Shown here piece after piece: positions 31,624 through 42,105 of a stretch of DNA of 64,000 nucleotides. Position 1 is the stretch's first letter; every line of letters starts with the position of its first letter. Origin of the DNA: Cytidiella melzeri. Its lineage: Eukaryota > Basidiomycota > Agaricomycetes > Polyporales > Irpicaceae. Made by a program: the position numbers and the translations under genes. The notes below the pieces were generated by a model. That model saw nothing but the letters and a program-made list of their open reading frames with translations. It made no database searches and had not been told where the DNA came from. Location: the NCBI GenBank assembly GCA_022592445.1, contig JABYQR010000017.1:124001-188000 (forward strand). The letters are read 5' to 3'.

Positions 31624-34600
31624 ATGTCGGCCTTCATCAGCCATTATACGCTTGAGCACCTCGCCCGACTCTCTCAGCTCAATGAATCAGATCTAAGCGA
31701 GCGGACGCCCAGCCTCAAAGCCCTAGCAGGGGCGCGCGCAAAAGGCTATGACGGTATATGCTTACCCCTCACGAATGACAAGTGGAAGGCACGATGGAGG
31801 AGCTTGTGTTTACTTCCAGACGATGAAAACCCTGACAAGGCTGCATTGGAGCAACGTGCGGAACAATGGAGGGCAAATCCTGCGTTCTCGAGAGACGAAG
31901 TAACTATCACGCAGTTAGGTGCGTATGTCCGAGCCTGTACCCATACCTGACGCCTTTCTCATATCATCGTGCCCACTGGTGTACACAGATGAGGCCGAGA
32001 ATGCTGTGATCCTCTTGTCAGACTGGCTAGAGCTCGACGCACTAGACGACTGGGTACGCCATGATGCAGAGATTGTATGTCCAACCTTTCCTCTCAAGAT
32101 GACGGCTCGAAGTCTTCTCACCGTCGACTTACGTGTCCGCCTTCTCCGCCACCCTGAATTGCCCCCGTTTACCAGTGATGTTCTCTTGCGTCTATTTGAT
32201 AGGCTCTCCTGCAAGAATTGGCATACGCCTCGTATCTGAACGTCCATACCGCTATTCTACCTCCCCCTCGACACCGTGACCACATTGCGTCGTATGCACG
32301 AGCAGTCAACGCTGCGTTGGCTTCGGTGCCATATATGCAGCTTTCGGTGAGACTGCCGATATTCGACCCTACAATGATCCAGTTAGGGCAGACTCCGACG
32401 ACACCAGTGTTTTCAAAACACACCTCATCGTTCCCTCCAGCGCCCCAGCCTACCACGGCCTTGGTGGATGACCAAACTTCGATGGCAACTTGGGAAATGT
32501 GGGATGTGATACGGTCTATATGCGAGCATCATCATCGCCTGAGTCTGAGTACGTTGTCAGCATTTGCACTGTAAAGTCTGGCTGAAAATATTTCACTCCA
32601 TCCCGTCAGCTCTCGATCTTCCGCCTCTATTGCCGTCTGAGCTGGATGTTCTGAGCCAATGGGTCGCTGAACCCACGCGATACATTTTCCTGCCTGCTTC
32701 TTCATTCATTGCGAACGCGAAAGGTTACCCTGTGTTACATAAAGGGACGCAGTCTTTTATCAGGGATATCATGAAGGCAGGGTCGACTTGTTTGTCTCAA
32801 ACACCTGCTTAAGACTCATCAAGCCGCAAACAGATTCGGCCTGCGGTCATTCTCTCTGGCACGGACACCGGTAGGCATAACAAAGGTGGAGAGGCTGCGT
32901 ATTCGCAATATGTGCGGCACCTTGAGAAGACCAGTCCTGCCGTGAAAGCTATGAAAACTGCAGGGACCGTAGAAAACTTTTCTCAAGGGTATCACGACTA
33001 TTTGCAAGCACCATTGCAGGTAAGTGGGTATTTTCCGACACAAGCTACAGTAAGGGCTCATGGAGAGATAGCCTCTGATGGACAACTTGCAAAGCATAAC
33101 GTACAACACGTTCGAGCAAGATCCAGTCAAGTACCAAAATTATGAGGAGGTGAGAGGCGATGTACCACCAGGTCACCACTCGACGACTGAGCATGTTCAG
33201 GCAATATATAATGCACTGATGGACTCTCCGGCCTCGGAGCGCGTGTATGCACTTTACATGATTTGCTTCGCAGGTGACTGATATTTCTCGCAGATTGATT
33301 TGTGTTGCAGGAGCTGGTCGCGGTCCTCTCGTGGCACGATCTTTGAATGCTATCAAGCGTGCGAACAAGAACGCGTTCGTATACGCCATAGAAAAGAACA
33401 AGAACGCCTTTGTGACGTGGGTCTTTTCACAAGTTAGAATCCATGCAAACGTCTGACAAAGTCTCATGGCAGTCTCCAAGAGAGGCAAGCCACGGAATGG
33501 GGGGATGACAAGGTACAGCTGCTCTTTGGTGATATGCGCACCATGGACATACCAGAACAAGTCGACATCCTCGTGAGCGAGCTTTTGGGCTCTTTCGGCG
33601 ACAACGAGCTGAGTCCAGAATGTCTGGATGGTGCAATGCGGTTCTTGAAACGTACGCTCCGTGTTCATACGCTTACTCGCTGGCTCGATAACGCTCTGAT
33701 TACCCGCGCAGCCGACGGAATCTCGATACCGGCATCGTACACAGCGTACCTCGCTCCCATTTCATCGTCAAAGCTTCACATAGAAGCACATGCAGCTAAA
33801 GATGAAAAAGGGCCAGAAACGCCGTATGTGGTCATGCTCCAGGCTATCAACATCTTGAGTGGTGAGGGGGGCGGCATAAGCGGGAGATGCGGGGCTCAGG
33901 TGCAAGGGTGTTGGGATTTTGAGCATCCTAGGAGAGATGCTGTGCTCGATTTACAAGGTAGAGCCACGTTCGATCTGAACTATACCTTGTCAAACACACG
34001 GTTTACGTTCGTAGGCTTGCCTTTCACCAACAGTCACAACACGAGGTCCGCCAAGCTTCGATTCCATATTCCCCATGGAGGCGCATTACACGGGTTCGCT
34101 GGCTACTTTGAGGCTGTTTTGTACGGAAATGTCGGTCTCAGCATACATCCCCAGCGGAAGGACAAGATTTCCAAAGACATGCTTAGTTGGTTCCCTTTGT
34201 TCTTCCCACTCAAGGCACGGGAGAGTCTTACCAAGGGTGCACATCTACTGATAACGCTACTTTGTTACCAGGAGCCTCTATATTTACCTAGCAAATGCGA
34301 GCTCCAAGTATCGTTATGGAGGCTTACAAGCCAGCGACAGGTCTGGTACGAGTGGTATGCTGAGGCGTTCCTTCCGTTGCCTGGCACCACCTCTTCGCTA
34401 CCACAGACTCCGCCACAACAAATTCTGAAGCTGCAAGTACCAATACCTCATCCTGTAGGAGAAAATAGCCCGATGATCGATGCTATTGACGTCATGGACG
34501 CCGACGTAGAACGCACGAGCAGAGCTTCGAGCGGGGTCGAGCACCGTGGAGGCGCAAGACTGGTGAAGATTGGCCAGACGACGTTGCACAATCCTCAAGG

Positions 34601-34625
34601 GCGGAGCAGTTGGATCGGACTGTAA
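31624..34625 (+). CDS. PRMT5: Protein arginine methyltransferase 5 (Skb1/Hsl7 family)
   Basis: N-terminal TIM-barrel region (MSAFISHYTLEHLARLSQLN, GYDGICLPLTNDKWKARW). The Rossmann SAM-binding domain has motif I VAGAGRGPLV, post-I AFVYAIEKNKNAF, and the double-E loop SELLGSFGDNELSPECLDGA, the PRMT5 signature. The C-terminal beta-barrel includes HGFAGYFEAVLY and SWFPLFFPLK, and the protein ends GRSSWIGL. Ten introns restore one frame; two have GC-AG borders (32777-32833 and 34215-34271, each after AAG). PRMT5 makes symmetric dimethylarginine on Sm proteins and histones; fission-yeast Skb1 and budding-yeast Hsl7 also act in cell-cycle control. No WD-repeat partner lies nearby. Confidence 0.93.
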
Positions 34626-34973
34626 ACGACGCCTTGCTGCCGTATTCTACTGATCAGCATTAATTCTTCACAAAGGCTCGTTCTCATGTAATTTATGCGT
34701 GTGTACTTGATCTGTTATAATCCAGCCAGAGGCCAAGCGGACACCATTCATACTACAGTTTTTTCACCCAATCCGTTTCTGGGAGGTGAGAATCTTGAGT
34801 TTGAACTCCGAAGCGTTGAATAAGGCAGGTTCTCTCGATCGAGTGCTTCTCGACGCAGCAAGTTGAACGTCGCCCTTCCACATCTCTCTTCCCCTCTGAC
34901 CACCACCACCTCTCGTCTGAATACGCTCTTACACGCTCTTTACAACTTGACCACTCTCTTCTCCAGTTCAAAC
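34626..34973. promoter_or_regulatory. Promoter / 5' UTR of the GPI-anchored protein gene
   Basis: Spacer of 348 bp. The last ~100 bases before the ATG are pyrimidine-rich (CACATCTCTCTTCCCCTCTG and later CCACTCTCTTCTCC), typical of leaders of highly expressed fungal genes. No clear TATA box. Confidence 0.4.
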
Positions 34974-36026
34974 ATGAAGACTGTCGCTGCATTCGTTGTC
35001 CTTGCCTGCGCTGCTCCCGCCATTGTGGCACAGCAGATGATGGTCAACTCCCTGTAAGTCGTCGACGCGACATCTGCCATACGAGACCTGATGCACAGCG
35101 ACGCGCCATTGGAACTACAGCACCGATGTCGTTCAGTGTCGTAAGTCCTTCTAAAGAGTTGTAGTAGTGTTCTCGCTGATGCACATTGTACGCGGCTTAG
35201 AGCCTGCTCAGATCACCTGGCAGGGCGGAGCCCCTCCGTACTATGTATCACTCATTCCTGGTATGTCTCACTGCCTGTGTAGGCTGTGTCGTCGCTGAAG
35301 CGAGCGTCCCCAGCTGGTCAGCCAAGTGCTTCACCCGTATGTGCAGGTCCGATGGATCACCTCAGTACCGCTTGCTGACTTCAACACCAAATAGATCAAG
35401 CAGTTTGATCAGCAGAATGGAAACAGCCTTACATGGACGGTTGATCTTGACCCCGGAACTGCTTTGTAAGTAGTTATGGTTCCTCCAAGTTGAATCATGC
35501 TTGAACATCCCTTGCAAATATAGCACGACGGAGTTGAAGGACTCGACTGGCGCTGTAGTCTACTCAGGTGAACAGACTATCATGAGCGGCGGTTCGGATG
35601 TTAGGTAAAGTCTTTAGAAAAGGGTAAATGATGTTTTGCTCACATAGGTCGTCATAGCTGCACTAGTAGCTCTATGTCCATGTCCATGTCCATGTCTGCC
35701 ACCAGCGGATTTACTGCAAGCTCCGCATCTTCTACGCTTCCTCCTGCAGCATCCCAGGGAGCGTAAGTCACAGCGATCTTGTCTTTCAAGACGTCACTGA
35801 TTTTGATTCATTCTGTAGTGCATTCGCTGCCACAACGTCTGCGTCCAGTGGCGCTCCCACTGCGTCACGGTCAATGAGTGCCAACGTGACTACTTCTCAT
35901 ACCTCTAGTAGCGCTGCGACTACTGCGACCCAAGCCACCAAGAACTCTGCGTCTGGCGGGTACGCTACTGTGGGCGTCATTGGCCTTACTGGCTTGTTGG
36001 GTTTTGTCGGCTACGCTATGTTCTAA
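34974..36026 (+). CDS. Secreted GPI-anchored Ser/Thr-rich protein (Kre9/Knh1-like domain)
   Basis: Signal peptide MKTVAAFVVLACAAPAIVAQ. The domain of the Ser-Thr-rich GPI-anchored membrane family begins CQPAQITWQGGAPPYYVSLI, continues IKQFDQQNGNSLTWTVDLDP and ends STGAVVYSGEQTIMSGGSD. A Ser/Thr/Met-rich low-complexity stretch follows (SSSMSMSMSMSATSG). The end is hydrophobic (YATVGVIGLTGLLGFVGYAM), as expected for a GPI-anchor signal. Six introns of about 50-80 bp join in frame, e.g. NSL-TDVVQC-QPAQ. The protein is likely attached to the cell wall or plasma membrane. Role otherwise unknown. Confidence 0.83.
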
Positions 36027-36351
36027 GCGGCGTCTCGGACATTCTATTGGTGTCCCCTTTCCTTCCCCACAATTACTATACTTGTAGCGATACACGCCAA
36101 CTTGGATTAACTATTCGCCATGTATGTTTCTGTATCCCTACGTCCTGAGTTGTTATGTTCATACACCGGCTTGTTTGACATTTGACACTAGTCACTGTCG
36201 GAGAACTGAAATGTTTATGTCTTAACTGTGGCGCCCTCAGTGTACTCTCAAGCGCCAGATCCTCGTTCTCTGCGCATGCGACCACTACCTTGACATTATT
36301 CCCGTTACTGGCACTTCTGCAACTATTACTAGCGTAGCAACTGCTATAGTT
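36027..36351. other. Intergenic spacer
   Basis: Contains the 3' flank of the GPI-anchored protein gene and the promoter of the CCDC174-like gene, both on the plus strand. No repeat or other gene seen. Confidence 0.4.
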
Positions 36352-37783
36352 ATGGCGCCTTCAAACAAGGCCAAGGCTGCAGGTGTCAGCGCCAGCTCCT
36401 TCTTGGACCTGAAGGCAGAGCTATCGCGAAAAGAGGAACAACTCAACAAAGCGAAGGCATCCGGGAAGACGGTCAAAGCAGTAAAGAGGCCAGACAAGGT
36501 GAGTGAGGTCTCAGATAATACATATCTCTATTGTGTATTTTACTTGTAGTGCACTACGTAGAAACCGACGATATGGGCGAGGCCGAACAAAGGCGTCGAA
36601 GCCAGAGCGACGAGGGACGCAGAATCAGACGAAGTCAGCAGGTCCACGCTTGAGAGCGCGAGAGAAAAGCTGGAGCGCAAGTCAAAGATATATGAAAAGT
36701 TGAGCAAAGGGAAGAGTGGAGGGCTGAGTGACAAACAATACGATGCGTTACTTGTGGATGTGAGGCTGTTTTTTCTGGTTGCTAACAGTGGTTGCATTGG
36801 AACTGAGCATAGGCAGTTTGATTCGAAACCGATTGGCGCGTACGAGTCGGACAGTGATGATGTTGACGAATCGTTGACTGTGCCAAAGCGTCCGGACGAC
36901 AATGTGAGCTACTCTGCCGATGTTTGCAAACCTTCATTCATGCTTCTCAGGATGACCCTATCGTCGAATATGAGGATGAATTCGGGCGGGTGCGTACAGG
37001 AAGACGCTCCGAGATCCCTCGACATTTATTGCAACCTGAGGAGGAGGAGGAGGATTTCGAGTGAGTGTGGTTCACATACGCAGCGGAGCTCATCGTTGAA
37101 TGTCTCCTTTCACAGTCCATATGTCATTCGTGAGCTACTACCATACACTTCAGACGAGTTCAAAGCTGACACGGACTGGGATAGACAACCCCGTCAACCA
37201 CTTCCCAACGTACGAGCCAACCGAAGAGAGAAAAGCTGCCATCCAAGCTCAGCTAGAAGAAGAAGAGAACCCGCTTAGGCTGCACTACGACGCATCTCGC
37301 GAAGTGCGCGCCAAGGGAGCAGGTTTCTACCAGTTCTCCGAGGACGAGGAAACGCGCAGAAAGCAGATGGAGGAGCTCAAGAACGCTCGAGCGGAGACCG
37401 AGAAGACGAGAGCGGAAGTGGGCGCAGTGGACTTGCATCCTGGTGAGGTGGAGGGAATGCAGCTCGGGGAAGGGACTACTATTATCTCGACGAAGAGCCG
37501 TGCCATGGAAAAGCGAAAGCGTGAGTTGGAGGAGAGGAGGAAGATGCTGGACGCCAAACGTCGCAAGAAGGATCCAACGTCAGCTCCTGCTGATTCGGTG
37601 CATGAATCTTCACGTCAAGCAGGCTCTAGATCGCCCTCCAGCGGTCCTTTTGCAGCTTTGGGAGAACAATCTTTGAAGGTGCTCAGTAAGCCTGTGCCGA
37701 TGAAACTGGAGAAACCTATGGATGCGGCCGACGCGTTCCTGGCCACTTTGGAATCCGCCATATTGCAAGGCAAACACATTTAA
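36352..37783 (+). CDS. CCDC174-like protein (DUF4078)
   Basis: Starts MAPSNKAKAAGVSASSFLDL. After the first intron (GTGAGT..ACGTAG) it reads KPTIWARPNKGVEARATRDA, then KLERKSKIYEKLSKGKSGGL and DFDSKPIGAYESDSDDVDES. The next exon gives DPIVEYEDEFGRVRTGRRSE. The last exon holds the DUF4078 hallmark AKGAGFYQFSEDEETRRKQM, a long charged coiled coil (EKRKRELEERRKMLDAKRRK) and the C-terminal motif DAADAFLATLESAILQ. Four introns join in frame. Human CCDC174 is a nuclear protein linked to the exon-junction complex and splicing; the role in fungi is inference. Confidence 0.85.
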
Positions 37784-37842
37784 TTGGTATTCGATCGTGA
37801 GTATTTGCAAGCATAGAGCCCGATGGACTACCGTTGAAAGCG

Positions 37843-39232
37843 TTACGATATAGACAAGGTCTGCTGTGCTTCACGCACCAGACGCTCTGGACATGCCAAG
37901 CTGAACCACTGATTATCCTGGATGTACTCCACGAACGTCTCCCCTCGTTTCTCAGAACGACGCCGGACCGGCTCTCTGCCTTCCAACACATTTATCATGA
38001 ACGACTTCGCACCGGAAATGACCTTTAGCGCCGGCTGTCCAGCAGTGACATGACCACAGCACACTTTCACCTCCTTTCTGCCCACCAGTACCAGCAGCTT
38101 GTCGACGCTCTTCAGCCATGTCACAATCGACCCTTCGGCCGGAAAGATGATGGGCTCCCATTCATAGAGTGTATCCCCCACGTATAGCATTTGCTCGCCA
38201 GCGTCCCAGATTGCAAGCTCGTCTGGTGTGTGACCTGGGGTATGAAGAACCTGAAGCCCCGTCCATGGGCTATCATTTTTCGCCTGGTCCATGCGAATGT
38301 AGTGCTGATGCGGAACCAGTATTGGCTTGTATGAGGGGACAGGGATATTGAGGTATTTGCAGAGACTATGGGTAGGCATGTTGTCGGGATCGAGGAAGGA
38401 AGGCGAATGGCTGGATGCTAGGATCTGAGAATCTTGAGCAAATTCCTCGACGCCCACTTGGCGAACACAGCGACTATGAGCGGCATGCGTTCATGGGGTA
38501 CAATGCGAGACTTACAAATGTGGTCGTAATGACAATGGCTCAGGACCACTACATACTGCATTCTTCCTCCATTGTTTAACGGTTTCCCGCCGTTATCTAT
38601 AACTGGTACGGTCTCCAAGAAAACCCTCAAACTCTTGAGGTCAATTTCTGGGTCTTGCGTTGCGCCACCACAGCCAGTGTCAATAGGGTCGCTCAGAGTT
38701 GGCGCAGCGCCGCCGCGAGCAGTCCGCAGCTCCGGCGTCAATCACCCCAAAGAGGAAGGTGATGTAAGCAGTCACAGTCTGTCACAAATGTGCTTGCAAT
38801 TGTTGTGGGATTTTTTTGCTTGTGCTCAAGTAGCTTACATAGATCAGCCTTCAGAATAAAGAAGCATTTCATAGTTATGAACCACATCAAGAAACACAAG
38901 GTTTAAGTAATAAGAAAGCTAGACTGTTACATCTTCGTGACTACCTAATGCGACAAGCGCCCCTCGGACCGGTCCCATAGCCGGCGCTGCGAACTGCGAG
39001 CTGCGCCGCTGCGCCAACTCTGAGCGACCCTAATGATGACAATGGTCGCTATCTCCGCGCATATTTTTGTGTATAAGAGGGGATGCTCGCCGTAGCTGTC
39101 TGCGAATTCGCGGACGACAAACGTGCTGAGAGTAAGTCGAGATGCTTTGAAAGCTGGTTTACGCCACGAGGAGGCCACAGTGCTGGCCTCTGAGCCTGCG
39201 GTGGATGATGATACCATGGGGGTAACGTTCAT
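37843..39232 (-). pseudogene. Metallo-beta-lactamase-fold hydrolase, split by a MITE
   Basis: The 3' part reads DTGCGGATQDPEIDLKSLRV, then the metal-binding motif SHCHYDHIL, formed by splicing out an intron near 38515-38460 (GTAAGT..CCAAG). Further motifs are VLHTPGHTPDELAIWD and YVGDTLYEW, then a C-terminal helix and ACPERLVREAQQTLSIS. The 5' part (39232-39033) reads KASRLTLSTFVVREFADSYG and EHPLLYTKICAEIATIVII. Between ATIVII and DTGCGG lies the MITE 38686-39030 with its duplicated TA. Through the MITE the frame runs RVAQSWRSGAARS and stops at 38945. No GT-AG intron that removes the MITE and keeps the frame was found. It is therefore probably a null allele unless splicing rescues it. Substrate unknown. 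Confidence 0.8.
38686..39030. mobile_element. 345-bp MITE with TA duplication
   Basis: Left end GGGTCGCTCAGAGTTGGCGC, right end its inverse; the inverted repeats extend imperfectly to about 50 bp. TA dinucleotides flank it (38684-38685 and 39031-39032). It has no coding capacity. Size, TIRs and TA target fit a non-autonomous Tc1/mariner-type element. It interrupts the hydrolase reading frame exactly at the TA of ..ATCATTATTGAC. Confidence 0.88.
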
Positions 39233-39474
39233 TGTAGGCGTCCAGCAGGGCAAACAGTCTGGCGAGAATGCCTGAGAGAACGACGAACGCGATTAGCAGA
39301 TTCACGGCCATGGGAGAAATGGAGTGCATTCAACGCCAAATGGTGTACTTTGCCGGTATATTGTAAGTGATTACAAAGCCTCCGACTCGGATAATGTCAC
39401 TCGAACTGTGTGAACGACTTTCCATCTCCTCTCCCCACTCCCCCCACACCCACCGTGACCGCCTCGAGAGCTTC

Positions 39475-39756
39475 CTACCCACCAGAAACTGGACAAATGA
39501 CCGCGACCTCCTCGCCACCCTTGAGCACGATGGCAGAGACGTCGTCCACCATCTCTTCGTCCACACTCCATTGGCTCGTGGCGAGAACTCGACCAAGATC
39601 TGTACTGGCATGCCTCGTGGCGAGCACCTGAGCTAACGAAGATAAAGGCAGGCCGTCCACAGCGGGGATGGGGATGCGCTCAGAATCCAGACGCGTCGCT
39701 GTGGCTGCAGCTGCGAAGTAGAGTACAGTGATCTCGGGTGGGTGTTCGAAAGACAT
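39475..39756 (-). CDS. MOCS2A: Molybdopterin synthase small subunit (MoaD/MOCS2A)
   Basis: 93 residues, the expected size, without introns. Beta-grasp fold sequence: MSFEHPPEITVLYFAAAATA, middle GLPLSSLAQVLATRHASTDL, and the end EEVAVICPVSGG with the diglycine at the very C-terminus. In this family that terminus is adenylated and turned into a thiocarboxylate that donates sulfur to precursor Z. The start is the first ATG in frame. In basidiomycetes the large subunit MOCS2B is a separate gene; it is not seen here. Confidence 0.9.
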   Translation of the reverse strand: MSFEHPPEITVLYFAAAATATRLDSERIPIPAVDGLPLSSLAQVLATRHASTDLGRVLATSQWSVDEEMVDDVSAIVLKGGEEVAVICPVSGG

Positions 39757-39874
39757 GGTTGTTCAAAGTTGAACAACAATCCAAAGTTGTGACCTCTGCA
39801 TTGGCGCTGACGATCTAATGGTACATGCCGCCGAATAGTAAACTACAGAGAACTCGAGAGGTATGCTACAGATA

Positions 39875-40609
39875 CTGTGCTGTGGGGTCCTTTGCAAATG
39901 CGGGGACTTTTGCAAATCCTCTCCAAGACTCACTCACACAACAGTTTGCGTACCGGTAAAGGTTTAGTTATATGCAGCTATTCACTACATTGGTATACAT
40001 GTACTTTTTGTAATATTTGAAGGAGGGACGCAGCCTACCGAGAGTTACCGGCGTGGTTTAGGCCATCTCTTAGGCCTATATCTGACCAGATTCGACCAGA
40101 TCCCAATGATGCTGTCGGGCGGTCAGCTCAAAAATTCTAGACAGGTTTCTTGAATAGCATTGCTACGTGTCAGTGAGTTTCGATCGAGTGCTGGGGACAC
40201 GGGTGTGCTTGGGACGGGGAAGTTTTGCATCTGCGTGACGAAGAGTACAAACAGAGTGACGAGAGCTTGAACTCCGCTCGATCCGAGAAACTAGCGGTGC
40301 AAATGACACACCAGACGTCGTAGAGCGCTACACGCTATGCCGAGCGGTGCTTCAATTTGCCGCGTGACAATCCTATCAATCTGTGACGGAAAGAGCAGGG
40401 ACTTTTGCAAAACATGACTCTCGACGACGGCAACGTGCCGTCCCTCGTTAAACACATCTTTTCGTCTAGAAACCCTCCGGAAAACATACATTAGATGCTA
40501 TTCTACGGAGTAGTCAAAAAATTGATAATTTTGAGTAAGTATTTGAGTACCTGTGTATTTTACAATCTGTCTCATGCCGATTTTTTTTGCAAAGGACCCC
40601 ACAGCACAG
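39875..40609. mobile_element. 735-bp TA-flanked DNA element with 24-bp perfect TIRs
   Basis: Perfect 24-bp terminal inverted repeats: CTGTGCTGTGGGGTCCTTTG plus CAAA at the left, the inverse at 40586-40609. TA on both sides (39873-39874, 40610-40611). Subterminal GGGACTTTTGCAAA repeats occur near 39894 and 40397. The minus strand at 40390-40291 encodes SQIDRIVTRQIEAPLGIACS, related to a stretch near 10.9 kb, probably a relic of the parent element. It inserted 26 bp beyond the stop codon of the thiamine pyrophosphokinase gene. Confidence 0.87.
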
Positions 40610-40635
40610 TACACTTCTAGACACCGTCGAAGTGG

Positions 40636-41706
40636 TCAGAGATTATTCGCTTTCAGCTCTACCGTCCAGACGATTGGCTTGCTAGTTTTGATGTACACCG
40701 TCGGCTCTTCTGGAAGAAGATGGTTGGAAGTCGACACCATACCGTCAAAGGAAGACTCTGTGTCAGCTGTACAAGCGGCAGGAGTTGTCAGCGGTGAGGT
40801 ATACAGCATAGCGAACGCGAAAACATACTCAAATTCCATTTGAGGCCTTGCGTTGTCAAAACAGCGGTGTCAATGCCCACTGGAAGGAGTCCACAAGTCT
40901 GACCAAGGTACCTGTGATTGATGATTATGCGATGCTCTCCCTGTGTTGAAGGGTTAAGAGCAATGCTCGATATACAGCGTATTGATTACTGACTGTGTCC
41001 AACAACCAAGCTACGTTCTCGTCTGTGGCAACAAATACGCGTTCGCGCACTTTGCGCAGTTTGTGCAGGTAAGAAAGAGTATGAATGGTCTGATCAAGAC
41101 GTCCCGAGAGCCCGCCTAGAATAATGATGTCGTACTATTGAGCAGGCGGCTGAAGTGAACTACACACTCATAGGGAAGCAAAGCGGACAGACCTTTGTGT
41201 CTTCATTCTGTTCCTTCTCTGCAAGTGCACAGACACACTTCATGAGATCGGTCGAGTACTGATCATGGTCCTGTACAATCGCAACCCCCTAACACGACTC
41301 TGGTTACCCTTGTTTATTCGCACAGGCAGCTGCGGCTTTGTTACCTGAGATAAGTAGATGTCTTTCACATCAAGTCGTAAAGAATCCAAATCGCCTTTGA
41401 TAAGGTCTGGCAGGTATCTAGCATGCTCTTGTACTTCAGTGGATAATCGTAAGGCATTTCGAGTCTACAGAGGACGACGACTCACGCGATCTCTAGACTG
41501 GTGCTCTTGGATTGCTCGATGGACTGTGTTCTTACACTGTCCAGTAACCGATTCGCCCCTCCGTCTGCGCAACAGCGCCACGACGACCTTTGCCACAGGC
41601 GATGGAGAAGTTGGTAGGAGAATGGCTGGTTCAATATTATGAGTGCATATTTCTGCGTGCTCGTTGATTCTGCCTCGAGGAAAGGCAGGTCCCAGTTGAG
41701 AGCCAT
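40636..41706 (-). CDS. THI80: Thiamine pyrophosphokinase
   Basis: Starts MALNWDLPFLEAE; then YALIILNQPF, CADGGANRLLD and, after intron 1, YLPDLIKGDLDSLR (the Asp-rich catalytic region). Next come GVAIVQDHDQYSTDLMKC, then YDIIILGGLSGRLDQTIHTL. The C-terminal beta-sandwich has SFDGMVSTSNHLLPEE and PIVWTVELKANNL. Five short introns join in frame. The enzyme transfers pyrophosphate from ATP to thiamine to give thiamine diphosphate in the cytosol. All key motifs (DGGANR, GDLDS, STDL, GGLSGRLDQ, STSN) are present. A MITE lies directly downstream, probably within the 3' UTR. Confidence 0.93.
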
Positions 41707-42105
41707 CCGACGAGCGAGAGCCACTGGCACAGTGGCCACACGGAGCGCCCACCGCCAGCGTTCATAGTTCCTCACGTGACCCCTTTCTTGTGTATGGGCG
41801 CTTGTACTAGATTAGCTCACGTCGCTGCCAGTGGGGATTCCACTTATAATTACACAACAGTTGCAATTCTATCCGCTCTGTTTCCTACCCTCACCATCTA
41901 TGCCAGTCACGACATTACCCGCCCTTAGTTTGCCGTTTTGACCTGCCGACAGCCACAAGAAACTTGCCTCTGCAGCCCTGCCACAGCAGCTCACAGCATA
42001 GCTACATCCGGGTTCGAGAATCAGTGCACGTAGGCTTACCGGCCTTTGCAGCAACCTTTTAAAGGAAAGAAGAGAAATCAACGCGTAGGGGATAGTTGTA
42101 ACAAA
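41707..42105. promoter_or_regulatory. Shared divergent promoter region
   Basis: 400 bp between the start codons of thiamine pyrophosphokinase (minus) and the CS-domain gene (plus). It must hold both promoters. No TPP riboswitch consensus (CTGAGA) was seen here. Confidence 0.45.

Noticed and set aside
38686..39030. MITE acting as a spliced intron of the hydrolase gene
   Set aside because: The GT and AG positions I could try near the ends shift the frame or bring in a stop; left open for RNA evidence.
39233..39330. Extra N-terminal exon of the hydrolase (MAVNLLIAFVVLSGILARLF)
   Set aside because: A short frame exists but no convincing donor links it to the hydrolase frame.
39475..41706. Cofactor-biosynthesis gene cluster (MOCS2A with thiamine pyrophosphokinase)
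   Set aside because: Two adjacent genes of different pathways separated by a MITE; no other pathway genes nearby.
41707..42105. Thiamine-diphosphate riboswitch near thiamine pyrophosphokinase
   Set aside because: No CTGAGA or paired consensus elements seen; fungal TPP riboswitches usually sit in introns of other thiamine genes.
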